DNA of 64,000 bases from Gonocerus acuteangulatus (taxonomy: Eukaryota; Arthropoda; Insecta; Hemiptera; Coreidae). The notes below the pieces were generated by a model. It had not been told where the DNA came from, searched no databases, and worked only from the letters and a program-made list of their open reading frames with translations. Made by a program: the position numbers and the translations under genes. The first letter of the stretch is position 1; every line of letters begins with the position of its first letter. The stretch covers positions 15,278,289 through 15,342,288 of the forward strand of contig OX328131.1 of NCBI GenBank assembly GCA_946811695.1. The letters are read 5' to 3'. Shown piece after piece: positions 1 through 10,439 of the stretch.

Positions 1-955
1 ACCACCAAAGTCGGTCCACCGGAAGGGGGGGTTTACCCCGAACCCAAAACACTTATTTGACTATGTCAGGCGTAATATTTGTTATATTTCAACGAAACTT
101 GGTATTCGTAGTGTTAATATAGAGAGAAAAGTGAGATATAAAAACGAACTAAATCGGTTCATTAGAAGGGGGGTTTACTCCGGACCCACAATACCAATTC
201 GCCACTACCAGCCGTGATTTTTGGTATATTTCGACGAAACTCGGTATTCGTAGTGCTAATCCACAGGTAAATATGTGTTGTAAAAATAAACGAAATCGGT
301 TCATTAGGAGGGGGGGGGGTTACTCCGGACCCACAATACCAATTCGCAACTACCAGCCGTGATGTTTGGTATATTTCGACGAAACTCGGTATTCGTAGTG
401 GTAATCTACAGGTAAATATTTGTTGTAAAAAGAAACTAAATCGGTTCATTAGAAGGGGGGGTTTACTCCGGACCCAAATTCCTAATATACTCATACCGGT
501 CGTAATTTCTGCTGTATTGTAACGAAACGCTGTATACGTCGTGGGTAACTCATGAGAAAGAAGTGTTGTAAAAATGAGCTGAATCGGTCAATCGGAAAGC
601 GGGGGTTTAATTTGTAATATATTTGAATAGAAAAGCCGGCAGACGTAGGTTCACAAAGCCGCCGCAAGGAGCGCTTTCTACCACTAGAGTGACTGTATCC
701 TGTTCCTGCGTTAGATCAAAATACGATAATATGAGGATTTTTGTATTTATTACGTAGTGTAGTAGGTACCATGTGTAAACATAACTCTGGATGCAAATTA
801 ATAATTGATCAGTTACTCATTACAAAATGAGAACTATTCACGTTTTTATTTTATTTATGTAGGATATTTTAAGCAAATTGTTCTGGAAAGCAGTCTACAC
901 TACCCAAATTCTGAGGAAAGTGCTTAGTTATGCAGCTCCTGCGTGACGGACTTTT
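1..955. mobile_element. F1 composite repeat, right part (cut by window edge)
   Basis: Three iterated units start near 151, 293 and 438 (period ~142-145 bp), each carrying an AAATCGGTTCATTAG motif, a G-run and TTTACTCCGGACCC. A unique arm follows and ends in GCAGCTCCTGCGTGACGGAC at 931-950. The same order recurs at 3450-4758 and 45103-46608, and reversed at 5955-7185 and 28415-29350, so this is one dispersed family. No transposase is seen, so the superfamily is unknown. Open frames in the array are translations of the repeat. Confidence 0.8.
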
Positions 956-2159
956 TAATTTTATATATTGCCCAATAAGCAACAGGAATTCTATAGAATA
1001 CCTAGGCAATGTCTGTAATACGATGTACATTCTATACTTTGCCTAAACCACTCAGGCATTCTATAGAATGCCTGGATTCTATACTTTGCCGGTATCATAA
1101 TATGTTACCGGCATCAACGTTTATATATTATATGATATATTATATGCCGTTGATATGCCGGCATCAACGGCATATATTATATGCTAGCTGACCCGGCAAA
1201 CGTTGATTTGCCATACACATAATATCTAGTGAATATTGTGGTAGTCAAATAATAATCCCGTAGCTATTACGGGATCTCGTTGTTTAAGATTTATGCAATA
1301 TCCGTATTGTCCCGGTGCGAATGGTGTGTATCAGCAGTGGTTTCAAGAAAATTATTTCTTCTTCGAATCAAGACTTCTTGCCTTGCGGTACGGTCGCAAA
1401 CCCCGATCCATCAACGTTGTCAACAACAGGTGCATTGAATGTACTCTCCAGATGGTTTTTTTATCGGGATTGATGACAATAGCGTGGCACGGTTTGCCAG
1501 CTTACTGACGATGCGCCTGATAAACCGGGAACTGTGGTTAATGTAGCCCCAACGTGCATCCACGGGATTGGCGAGTGCACTTTCGGAGTCCTCACCTCCC
1601 ATAAAGTAAATTAGTAATAATTGATGTGGTTAGTTTGTTATTGGCAGCAATGATCCCACTTTGTGATAAACTTGGCCGTTGATTTTGAATGTTGAATTAA
1701 ATTGTTGACCATTTGCAATATTATGTTAAACTATTTCCGTTGCTCCAAGCGATGTCATTTGGAAACATGATTGGATGTTGGAATTAACTTAACAGCAACA
1801 TAAGCATAGAATCTGGAGCCATATTTCTCTTTGTAAAGAGATCATATGTTGAATAAAACTATATTTTATATTTAAAATTTATTTATTATAATTAAAGGAC
1901 TAATACCGTTATAATAAAATAGTGATTGGTGGTAAAAGATTGAAATTTAGGGTTGTATGTATTTTTTAATGCCAAATCATAAAAAAAATAAAAAATCAAT
2001 ATTTTGTCCAAAAAATAATAAATGTTGGGGTGGTCACCCATATGACTTACAAATAGTTTACAACCTATTCTCAGACCTACCGAGTATACTCACAAAATAT
2101 TATAAAAATCAGTCAAGCTGTTTCGGAGGAGTTCGGTCACAAACACTGTGACACGAGAA
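956..2159. other. Unassigned stretch with short palindromes and a dispersed motif
   Basis: Perfect short palindromes built on ATTCTATAGAAT occur at 980-1070, and a stretch of ATATTATATG repeats at 1120-1180. GCTAGCTGACCCGGCAAACG at about 1183-1202 resembles a motif I know as common in dispersed repeats of arthropod genomes. Open frames of 60-71 codons at 1293-1602 on both strands match nothing I recognise. The rest is AT-rich without visible structure. Confidence 0.4.
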
Positions 2160-2163
2160 TTTA

Positions 2164-2224
<61 letters not shown>
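2160..2224. repeat. (TA)n microsatellite
   Basis: About 65 bp of nearly pure TA dinucleotide. It directly precedes the hammerhead-like motif and minisatellite at 2252-2687. Confidence 0.95.
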
Positions 2225-2230
<6 letters not shown>

Positions 2231-2251
2231 TATACTACTTTAATTTAATAG

Positions 2252-2296
2252 GCCCGACATGTTTCGTGCATCTTTTCTTCGCACCTCTTCAGGGGC
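2252..2296 (-). ncRNA. Hammerhead-ribozyme-like motif, Penelope-type relic
   Basis: Read on the minus strand: stem I strand GCCC, core CTGAAGA, a hairpin (GTGC...GCAC), GAA, the minimal stem III ACATGT, nucleotide C17, then GGGC, which pairs with the first strand. This is the order of a minimal hammerhead of the kind known from Penelope-like elements (established knowledge). Position 7 of the core is variable in the family, so CTGAAGA is acceptable. One G between the core and stem II is unpaired, which may weaken or abolish cleavage. Two related motifs lie at 25229-25269 and 25477-25517. Confidence 0.5.
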
Positions 2297-2309
2297 ACTT
2301 CTTGCTAGG

Positions 2310-2687
2310 AAGTCCTCTCGTTACCATGTACTTCCTCTGGAGTATGGCTAGTATTAAGCCAGACTCCAGAGGAAGTCCTCTCGTTACAATGTACTTCCTC
2401 TGGAGTATGGCTAGTATTAAGCCAGACTCCAGAGGAAGTCCTCTCATTACCATGTACTTCCTCCGGAGTATGGCTAGTATTAAGCCAGACTCCAGAGGAA
2501 GTCCTCTCGTTACCATGTACTTCCTCTGGAGTATGGCTAGTATTAAGCCAGACTCCAGAGGAAGTCCTCTCGTTACCATGTACTTCCTCTGGAGTATGGC
2601 TAGTATTAAGCCAGACTCCAGAGGAAGTCCTCTCGTTACCATGTACTTCCTCTGGAGTATGGCTAGTATTAAGCCAGACTATAATTT
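2310..2687. repeat. 63-bp minisatellite, 6 copies
   Basis: Units begin with AAGTCCTCTCGTTACC at 2310, 2373, 2436, 2499, 2562 and 2625 and differ by single bases. Each unit holds an inverted pair, CCTCTGGAGT...ACTCCAGAGG, so single strands could form a hairpin per unit. Because 63 is a multiple of three, both strands stay open and give a 21-residue repeat (start GSPLVTMYF on plus); I see no reason to call this a gene. The array sits next to the hammerhead-like motif and may belong to the same element. Confidence 0.9.
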
Positions 2688-3449
2688 AGATATTTTGGGT
2701 CATCTACAAGAATAAATAATATATATATATATATATATATATATGCGGTAAAAAGAAAACGACGAGGGGAGGTTATACAACGGGCTGGTTTGGTCTCTGA
2801 ACAATACTCTGGAGTGTAATTTGTGGGTAGAGTCGAGTAGAGGGCGCTGGGAGCAATATCTGTCGGGTTGGGAGAATCCGTAAAATCTCCTTTGGTGTGT
2901 GTGTGTTTTGTGGCTACTGGTCTCGTGTTTCTATTGGTGTGTGAGTGTGTTGTTTTTACTGGGCTCGTATTGGTCGGTGTGTGTGTGCGTTTTGGCGGGG
3001 GCGGGAACATATTTTTTACAACACCCCCCTCCTCCCTTCATCATGCCGCACCTGTCCCGCTTTCTCAAAAGGCAATATCAGCTGTTACAATAATAAACAT
3101 TGGGCGTTTCCCATTGCATTTAATCCCGGACCGCCGATGGAAATCTATTCCACTGTTCTCTGCCCGTTTGTTCTGTTTGTTCATGAAATCGGTATTCATT
3201 GCAACGAAGTCCCCGAGTGATTGTGTGGCCACAATTTATATGTACAACACAATCTGCTAGTATTCCTTCCGGCTTTTGGCAATTTTTCCTCCCACTCCTT
3301 CGCATAGATACAGCAATATATATATACTCGTGACGTCACTAAAATTCTCAGGAATAGCTCAGTAGAAATTTTAAAATGGTTCCATTACATTTTGAAGAAA
3401 AAAAATATTAATAGTTATTGATAAAAGTTGTTTAGATTCCTACTATTCG
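2688..3449. other. Unassigned, with (TA)n and GT-rich parts
   Basis: A short (TA)n lies at about 2718-2745 and a GT-rich, CACAC-free tract at 2890-2990. The part at 3010-3310 has slightly higher complexity and open frames of 60-130 codons in several frames, but none shows a motif I recognise. Confidence 0.3.
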
Positions 3450-3661
3450 TAAACAATTGTCCATTGATATCTCTAATGGCATTCGTAAAGGAATAGAAGC
3501 AATTATTGGCAGGTTTTCGATAAAAGATGGACATATCGTCCTAATTAGCACTTTCCTCCGAAGGAAAGTAGCTATTAAGGTTGGACTCATGACGGAATTT
3601 TTGAAAAATTCAAATCTTTATCGATCCTACCTAGTAGACACCGAAAATGACCCCCGTTAAA

Positions 3662-3715
<54 letters not shown>

Positions 3716-4758
3716 CTGTTAACACGATAGCGGCCAGAGTTTTTGTTTTTTCGTCACGAAACTTGGTATATAGCATTCAATTAGCAAACGATTGAACGAG
3801 TTCGTTAACCACCAAAGTCGGTCCACCGGAAGGGGGGGTTTACCCCTAACCCAAAACACTAATTTGACTATGTCAGCCGTAATATTTGTTATATTTCAAC
3901 GAAACTTGGTATTCGTAGTGGTAATATAGAGAGAAAAGTGAGATATAAGAATGAACTAAATCGGTTCATTAGAAGGGGGGGGTTTACTCCGGACCCACAA
4001 TACCAATTCGCCACTACCAGCCGTGATTTTTGGTATATTCCAACGGAACTCGGTATTCGTAGTGGTAATCTACAGGTAAATATGTGTTGTAAAAATAAAC
4101 TAAATCGGTACATTAGGAGGGGGGTTTACTCCAGACCCACAATACCAATTCGCCATTACCAACCGTGATTTTGGGTATATTTCGACGAAACTAGGTATTC
4201 GTAGTGGTAATCTACAGGTAAATATGTGTTGTAATAATAAACTAAATCGGTTCATTAGAAGGGGGGGTTTACTCCTGACCCAAATTCTTAATATACTCAT
4301 ACCGGTCGTAATTTCTGCTGTATTGTAACGAAACGCGGTATACGTCGTGGGTAACTCATGAGAAAGAAGTGTTGTAGAAATGAGCTGAATCGGTCAATCG
4401 GAAAGCGGGGGTTTAATTTGTAATATATTTCAATAGAAAAGCCCGTCAGACGTAGGTTCACAAAGCCGCCGCAAGGAGCGCTTTCTACCACTAGAGTGAC
4501 TGTATCCTGTTCCTGCGTTAGATCAAAATACGATAATATGAGGTTTTTTGTATTTATTACGAAGTGTAATAGGTACCATGTGTAAACATAACTCTGGAAG
4601 CAAATTATTAATTGGTCAGTTACAAATTTAAAAGAGAACTATTCATGATTTTATTTTATTTATGTAGAATATTTTAAGCAAATTGTTCTGGAAAGCAATC
4701 TACACTACCCAAATTCTGAGGAAAGTGCTTAGTTATGCAGCTCCTGCGTGACGGACTT
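3450..4758. mobile_element. F1 composite repeat, near-complete right part
   Basis: Order: an F2-like segment (3450-3540, resembling 14160-14220), the palindrome TTTCCTCCGAAGGAAA (3549-3564), a conserved module around GTCTACTAGGTAGGATCG (minus strand), (TA)n at 3665-3709, a module containing GTTAACACGATAGCGGCCAG, then ~142-bp iterated units, and the terminal arm ending at GCGTGACGGAC near 4756. The F2-like start suggests F1 and F2 derive from one parent element. No coding sequence is evident. Confidence 0.75.
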
Positions 4759-5640
4759 TTTTTATTATTTATTTATTTTACGAGCTCTTCTTTTTTAAGA
4801 TACAGTAAAAAATACAAATTTATATATTCACAATTATCAGTAACTTATAGTACTAAATACAACAAAAAATTTGAGGAGAGCATAAGACAAAAGATAGTAG
4901 GTTTGTGTTAAAAATTAAGTGCTAAACATTATTTACAGCATTGCTATTTACACTATAGTTAATAAATTTACATAACATATCACTGAAACTAACTACCATT
5001 ATTGAATTATTTATTAGGTCATGGAGGATGCTACATGTTGTGGTTTTCCATTAATGACCAAGTAAAATTGAGTAATAAAAAAAAAAAAAATTATACCGTC
5101 GAAATAATATTTATCAATAGGTTTTTAAATATTATTATTCAGATTCTGTGATACATGTTTATGTGTTTTAAATATTGTAGTATAGAGTTTATGTATGGAC
5201 TACCCTCTGTAAGAAGTTCTTGTAGGTCGTGTGGAATGTTCAGTTTGTCGCGTCTTTTACATTCAGTGAGTATGTGTTTAATGGTCAATGTTATGTTACA
5301 AACTCTGCATACCGGTTTGTATTTTTTCTCCATGAGGTAATTATGTGTGAGCAACGAGTGTCCAATGCGAAGTCTGGTCAGTACTACTTGGTCTCTTCTT
5401 GTCAAGGTGTATTGTTCGTTGCTCCATGCTTTTACTGTGTTCTTAATTTGTGATAATTTGTTGTTTGTTTGTAGCCAGTGATGCAACCAGTCGTTTAATA
5501 TATGTGTGCGTAATGTGTGAACTAAATCATCTAACGTTATGTTTTCAATGTCTACGATCTGTTTATTTGTTGCGTCTTTTGCATGTTTGTCTACTGATGT
5601 AAATGTGCATTTTCTACGATTTTTGTCCTGAATTAGACTT
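4759..5640 (-). pseudogene. I-type LINE 3' fragment (ORF2 C-terminus plus 3' UTR)
   Basis: The minus strand stays open from about 5640 to the stop at 5139. It begins after the RNase H active site (DKHAK near 5590, aligning with ADEHAK in the copy at 57.6-59.4 kb) and continues into VVLTRLRIGHSLLTH and a CX2CX7HX4C knuckle before the end. The stretch 4759-5138 is the 3' UTR. The 5' part is missing, as is usual after aborted reverse transcription. It abuts the F1 end at 4758, so one of them inserted next to or into the other. It is related to but distinct from the copies at 16.4-17.3, 29.4 and 57.2-59.4 kb. Confidence 0.85.
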
Positions 5641-5926
5641 AGTCAAAAACCAACAAAGGCGTTTATATGCTCAAACAGTTGAAAACTGTTTTGAAAACTT
5701 CGGACCTGCTAAACGCATATCATGGCCTTTTTGAACCCCAGTTATACGGGCTTAGCTTATGGGGAAATTTCAAAAAGGCGAATGAAGTTCTAACAGTAGA
5801 AAAAAAAAAGCAATTCGGACAATATTAAACTTGAGGAGGAACACGTCCTGTAAAAATCACTTTAAAAAATTGAAAATTTTAACAGTACCAGCCCTATACA
5901 TTTTAATGGCTCTAAATATTACAAAA
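5641..5926 (+). pseudogene. LINE reverse transcriptase thumb fragment (left half)
   Basis: The plus strand reads LYGLSLWGNF, a form of the (L/Y)YGIxxWG motif after the RT palm. After a one-base frameshift in an A-run near 5800-5812 it continues IRTILNLRRNTSCKNHF and LKILTVPALYILMALN, the usual continuation of such LINE proteins. The frame stops in a 20-odd A run at 5922-5943. The next expected segment of this protein family is found at 7190-7350, beyond the F1 copy, so the two are probably halves of one LINE copy. Clade is uncertain (CR1/Jockey-like group). Confidence 0.7.
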
Positions 5927-5954
5927 AAAAAAAAAAAAAAAAAACATATCACAT

Positions 5955-6977
5955 TATATAAAAAGTCCGTCACGCAGGAGCTGCATAACTAAGCACTTTC
6001 CTCAGAATTGGGTAGTGTCGATTGCATTCCTGAATAATTTGCTTAAAATAACCTATATAGATAAATAAAATAAAAACATAAATAACACCTGTTTCAATTC
6101 AATCCAAACATAGTACAATGTAAATCCCCCCCCCTTCCGATAGACCGATTTAGTTCATTTTTACAACACTTCTTCCTTATTAGATACCCAGGACGTATAC
6201 CGCGTTTCGTAACAATACAGCAGGAATAACGACCAGTATGAACAAATTAGTAATTTCTATCCGGAGTAAACTCCCCCTTCTAGTCAACCGATTTAGTTCA
6301 TTTTTACAACACTTCTTCCTTATTAGATACCCAGGACGTATACCGCGTTTCGTAACAATACAGCAGGAATAACGACCAGTATGAACAAATTAGTAATTTC
6401 TATCCGGAGTAAACTCCCCCTTCTAGTCAACCGATTTAGTTCATTTTTACAACACTTCTTCCTTATTAGATACCCAGGACGTATACCGCGCTTCGTAACA
6501 ATACAGCAGAAATAACGACCGGTATGAACAAATTAGTAATTTCTATCCGGAGTAAACTCCCCCTTCTAGTCAACCGATTTAGTTTATTTTTACAACACTT
6601 CTTCCTTATTAGATACCCAGGACGTATACCGCGCTTCGTAACAATACAGCAGAAATAACGACCGGTATGAGCAAATTAGTAATTTCTATCCGGAGTAAAC
6701 TCCCCCTTCTAGTCAACCGATTTAGTTTATTTTTACAACAAATTTTTCTCTTCAGTTGACCACAACAAATACCGAGTTTCGTTGAAATATAACGAAAATT
6801 ATGGCTGGTATTGACAAATAACTACTTTGGCTCCGGAGTAAACCCCCCCTCCGGATGGACCGATTTTGTTGGTTAACGAACTCGTTCAATCGTTTGATGG
6901 GGGAATATTACATACCAAGTTTCGTGGCGAAAAAACAAAAACTCTGGCCTGTATCGTGTTAACGGACACATATATAA

Positions 6978-7044
<67 letters not shown>

Positions 7045-7185
7045 TATATATAGATATAGATATATATAAATTTTAACCGGGGTCATTTTCGGTGTCTACT
7101 AGGTAGGATCGATAAAGATTCGAAGAAATTTTTCAAAAATTCCGCCATGAGTGCAACCTCAATAGCTACTTTCCTTCGGAGGAAA
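5955..7185. mobile_element. F1 composite repeat inserted in a LINE
   Basis: Starts with AAAAGTCCGTCACGCAGGAG near 5960 (the inverse of the ends at 955 and 4758). It has ~142-bp units starting at about 6145, 6289, 6431, 6573 and 6716 with CCGATTTAGTT, a module with AACGAACTCGTTCAATCG, (TA)n at 6975-7060, and the conserved GTCTACTAGGTAGGATCG module at 7096-7113, ending near CCTTCGGAGGAAA. The LINE coding fragments on either side fit one interrupted copy. Confidence 0.75.
6975..7060. repeat. (TA)n microsatellite inside F1
   Basis: About 85 bp of TA repeats with a few G interruptions near the right end. The same position in F1 carries (TA)n at 3665, 29140 and 45650, so the tract is part of the element. 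Confidence 0.95.
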
Positions 7186-7560
7186 CATGGGGATATTCAC
7201 TTCTATGCCACCAGGCAACGTAACCTAATAGCACTGGGCAAGCACAGTACATTTTTTAAAAACGGGCTTCCGTACATGGGAGCAACTTTATATAATTACC
7301 TCAGGAATCGAAGGAGGAGGAGGATAAGAAGTTGTTCTCCAAAAATGTAAGAATTGCTTGGCAAAAAATCCCTATTATACAGTTAAAGAATTTTGTTCTA
7401 CCAAAAAACTTCTGGCACATTCATTACTCTAATTATCACCAACATTCTGTTTTTTTTTTTAATTTATTGTACGGAAATGGCATATTTTAAAATTATTTCA
7501 TTGATATGTTTTGACGTTCCTACTTCCACTGTTCAGTGGGTTAATGGAAATAAAGATTTA
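7171..7560 (+). pseudogene. LINE ORF2 C-terminal fragment (right half) and 3' end
   Basis: The plus strand encodes HFYATRQRNLIALGKHS then LPYMGATLYNYLRN. This is the Y-x-TRxRxxL ... Y-x-G-x-x-LYNxLP pattern that follows the RT domain in many animal LINEs. The frame stops at 7350 and the 3' region runs to ATGGAAATAAAGATTTATTT near 7545-7565. It is the expected continuation of the fragment at 5641-5926. The protein is far too short to be active. Confidence 0.7.
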
Positions 7561-7861
7561 TTTATGTGAAGTTTACTTTTTAATTACGCCACATCGAGAG
7601 CTCGAATGTACTCCCAATTATGAAAATAGTAAGTTTCATTATTAAAGTGTTTATTTATACAACTTTAATCCCTTGAGGAAAGTGTAGAATAGTTATAAAT
7701 ATTTAATATAGATAAAACTGAGTGGATTTCATTATTAAACAGTTGCTTAACAAGCCCGAGGATATTCCTCGCTCAGTTTTCGGCTTGTAAATATTAAAGG
7801 CCCTAGTGTTGGAGCAAAACACGAAAGCAATTTTTAAGCAACAATTCATTGAAATTATTTT
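7561..7861. other. Unassigned AT-rich stretch
   Basis: No coding, repeat or RNA signature seen. It includes the target in which the SINE at 7875 landed. Confidence 0.3.
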
Positions 7862-7874
7862 TTTAGTTGTCTTT

Positions 7875-8072
7875 AGGGGTCTCCCGTGGTCTAATGGCTA
7901 GCGCCTTGGATTCATAAGCGGGAGATGGTGGGTTCGATTCCCAACCTCCGGCAGGAATTTTATCATCCCAAGGCTCGCTGGTAAAATTCCTCGCTGCACC
8001 CTGGATGTCGGCGCTAGTGACCTAGATGTAGATGCGCCGTAAAAAAAAAAAAATAAATAAAAAAAAAAAAAA
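7875..8072 (+). mobile_element. tRNA-headed SINE, copy 1
   Basis: A tRNA-like head carries a Pol III A box (TGGTCTAATGGCTAGCGCC) and B box (GGTTCGATTCCC). A body follows, then a 3' hairpin CGGCGC...GCGCCG and GTAAAA with an A-rich tail. A 13-bp TSD, TTTAGTTGTCTTT, flanks it at 7862-7874 and 8073-8085. The parent tRNA cannot be decided because the anticodon stem is degenerate. A second copy is at 10716-10925. SINEs encode no protein and depend on a LINE reverse transcriptase that reads the tail. Confidence 0.95.
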
Positions 8073-8138
8073 TTTAGTTGTCTTTGTTTCTATTCCCAAC
8101 ACACAAAAAAAAATGCATTCCTTTGACTTTGGTGAGTA

Positions 8139-8229
8139 GAATAGAATAGAATAAAATTTTTATTTGTTAAAGATTTACAATCTTGTACAAATCATACATA
8201 TATAAATATAAATAACTTTTTCACCCTCA
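8139..8229 (-). mobile_element. 91-bp dead-on-arrival LINE 3' end
   Basis: The insert is flanked by the 10-bp repeat TTGGTGAGTA at 8129-8138 and 8230-8239. On the minus strand it ends in AAATTTTATTCTATTCTATTCT, a simple-sequence tail typical of LINEs that do not end in poly(A). The rest is too short to assign to a clade. Confidence 0.6.
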
Positions 8230-8239
8230 TTGGTGAGTA

Positions 8240-8439
8240 AATGTCTGTTAAAATTGGATAGACGACGAAAAAATACAACTATCTGAAAATACCTCATATT
8301 AACAAAAATTTAATCTTCTGTGGATGAAAACCAATATTTCCGACTGCGCATTTTTTTGTATATTCCCGTGAAAGGCCGCGACGGCCCAGAGGGGCAGATA
8401 ATATAGAGGTATCTGATTCATGACCATACGGTACACTAG
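8240..8439. other. Unassigned
   Basis: No recognisable feature; a short GC-richer patch lies near 8370-8395. Confidence 0.3.
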
Positions 8440-9117
8440 GAAGATGTGATTTTAAACAGTCGTGATTTTGCTACTTACAGATTAGCTTACAAGTTCTTTG
8501 CAGGTTATCTATTACTTATTTACACGTTTCTAATAGTAGAAGCAATATTATATAAATGTAGTAATAAAAAGTTAATATAGTAATGACAAATATTTACAAT
8601 CACTGCAAAAATTACTAAAAGTAACTTTTTTGTTTACAATATTTATATAATATGGTTTATTACTAACCCTTAGATAACTTTTATTTGTAAGTAATACTTT
8701 TAGGCTTGTAATGCATAAATGAAAATAAGCAGAATATATTTCAGGAAGCAATATTTATTAATAAAATAGTAAATATTATAAATATCAACGGTAATTGTGA
8801 AGTTTAGGGGCACACTCGCCGATTTTTTTTGTCTGGTGGTTCTATAACATATTTATATTTTATATTTACTTCGCATCATGCCATTCGTGCTATGCATTTC
8901 TGCTCGCTACGCTCGCCCAAGAAGGTATCAAAATTCTAGTGAATCCATCTCGCTAAAATTAATAGACTTGTATTAATATTAGCGAGTTGGATTGATTAGA
9001 ATGTTCAAGGTTACTTTACTAACAGCAACAACCAATAGAAATGCTAAATAGTGAATCACTCTTATAATCACTGCAAATACTTCACAAGTAACTTGATGTG
9101 GTATTCGTAAAAAGACC
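8440..9117. mobile_element. F4 MITE, decayed copy
   Basis: The left part matches the inner sequence of F4 (GCTTACAAGTTCTTTGCAGG). The right end reads AAGTAACTTGATGTGGTATTCGTAAAAAGACC, a mutated form (split here as AAGTAACTTGATGTGGT and ATTCGTAAAAAGACC) of the terminus seen at 38660-38717 and 60590-60638. Internal landmarks of F4 (GCTCGCTACGCTCGC and GCGAGTTGGATTGA) occur at 8903-9000. It is more diverged than the other copies. Confidence 0.6.
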
Positions 9118-9119
9118 TG

Positions 9120-9740
9120 TACTATGCTCCGGCCGCCTGATTTTCCCTTTTGCAGGTACCCATTAATAAATCAATTAAAGGCTGAGTTGGCCTAGGGACT
9201 GTCAGGGAGGCCGAATCAAACCCACGAACGAAGACACTAGAAGGTAAAAATCTTTAGTGATTGCTCGGGATTTGAACTCAGGCCCTCCAGCGTATTAATC
9301 CAGTGCTCTTTTTTTTTTTTTTTTTTTCCCTTGAAGTTTAAAGGCCAGTCAACCACTATTGGGTCATTTGTGCCTCCTGGTCGGTCTGTTGGTAGTATCG
9401 AAAGCGGAAACAGAGCCCGACGGCCAGCGGAAGGCGGACCCAGCCAAGGTCGAGTAGAGTCCCCCGTGCCAGTTCTACCTTAGTGGCCCGCATCTGGTGA
9501 CTGGCTGCTAGGTCTATGATAGAAGGTGTGCTTGCTGGTGCCAGGGCAACCAAACCTTCACAGACCGCATGGGGGGGGGCACGTCCTCAACCCCAACCAA
9601 GCCCATCGCTCCCGCCGACCCACGCGCCCCGCCCCCGCCCCGAACGCCACCAACAGTTAAAACAAAAATATGTTTAACGAAATTTTGGATAGTTAATGTA
9701 TCCAGTGCTCTTACCACTGAGGTAACCTCGCTCCACGCAT
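9120..9740 (-). mobile_element. Older tRNA-derived SINE, interrupted
   Basis: Reading the minus strand from about 9735, GTTACCTCAGTGGTAAGAGC is an A box. After removal of the insert at 9311-9699 a B box, GAGTTCAAATCCC, follows at about 9270. The remaining body runs to about 9150. It differs from the SINEs at 7875 and 10716. The parent tRNA and its own TSD were not resolved. Confidence 0.65.
9311..9699 (-). mobile_element. GC-rich poly(A) retrocopy inside a SINE
   Basis: The 13-bp TSD ATCCAGTGCTCTT lies at 9298-9310 and 9700-9712. On the minus strand the insert ends in poly(A) (the T-run at 9311-9326). Its composition is strikingly GC-rich, with CCCGCCC-type runs at 9595-9645, against an AT-rich background. 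The best minus frame (about 9356-9553) has a plausible stop 30-odd bases before the poly(A), but I recognise no protein. It is either a 5'-truncated LINE or a processed pseudogene of a GC-rich mRNA. No AATAAA precedes the tail. Confidence 0.75.
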
Positions 9741-9763
9741 TTTTTTCGCAGATCACGATAATA

Positions 9764-9948
9764 GCCAACGGCCTAGCCACGTTTAATACACCGGTTCTCG
9801 TAGATCACCGAAGTTAAGCAACGTCGGGCGTGGTCAGTACCTGAATGGGTGACCGACCACGTGCTGTTGGCATTAGAAAAGGGTGGCAACCTGTAGATAG
9901 CCCGACGCTAATAGCCAAACAGTTGATGCGCCGTAAAAAAAAAAAAAA
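9764..9948 (+). mobile_element. 5S rRNA-headed SINE, copy 1
   Basis: The head matches 5S rRNA as I know it: GCCAACGGCC start, GGTTCTCG, box A region GAAGTTAAGCAACGTCGGGC, box C region GTCAGTACCTGAATGGGTGACC (given in parts) and GTGCTGTTGGC end. It lacks roughly ten bases before the last part, so it cannot be a normal 5S gene. A non-5S body, the 3' hairpin and GTAAAA tail follow. A 12-bp TSD, ATCACGATAATA, lies at 9752-9763 and 9949-9960. Confidence 0.93.
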
Positions 9949-9960
9949 ATCACGATAATA

Positions 9961-10439
9961 ATGTTGGTTCAAATTCGAACATATTTATTTGTCTGTGCGC
10001 TCTTTGGTACGCTCAATATGTTGTTTTATTATATAGTTCACTAATGAACAATGTTTTGTAGAAGGAAATATTCCTATCTTCTTATAAAGTGTTGGGTTGA
10101 CTATCCGTGTAAGGGCGAAGGAACCCTCGTACCAATAAACCCGTCCCTAGCTGTGACTCCACCTTGATAAGGTTATCACTAGATGTTGGCCGAGGAGGGT
10201 GTGGAGCTGTCAGAAAGCCTTCCATCTAGTTTCTGTGATGTTTGCCGACTCAGGTCACGTAGCTACCCAAGACACCGGCGAGAATTGGGCGCGTCAAATT
10301 CGACAATCACCCGCCAAATCCCCCCGGGAAAATGGACGGGAGAATGACTTGTGCTTCACTACCAGTTATTGGGGTGTGTCTTTTTACCCGGAGAAAACAC
10401 ATGGGGGCTTTTAGGATCACGGTCGAGGGATGTTCATTA
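9961..10439. other. Unassigned, moderately GC-rich near 10200-10400
   Basis: No recognisable protein or repeat. A 71-codon open frame at 10199-10414 has no known motif. Confidence 0.3.

Noticed and set aside
2266..2715. 149-codon frame as a protein of 21-residue repeats
   Set aside because: It is the translation of a 63-bp minisatellite, open on both strands, with no unique domain or gene structure.
6866..7069. Frames ending in poly-YI (here and at 23297, 29022, 45582, 61538)
   Set aside because: They are translations of (TA)n tracts joined to repeat sequence.
7875..7950. A functional tRNA gene
   Set aside because: The A and B boxes are present but the anticodon stem does not pair properly and the sequence continues into a SINE body with tail and TSD.
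9764..9880. A functional 5S rRNA gene
   Set aside because: The head lacks about ten bases, a foreign body and poly(A) follow, and clean TSDs show a SINE. The same deletion is in the 20174 copy.
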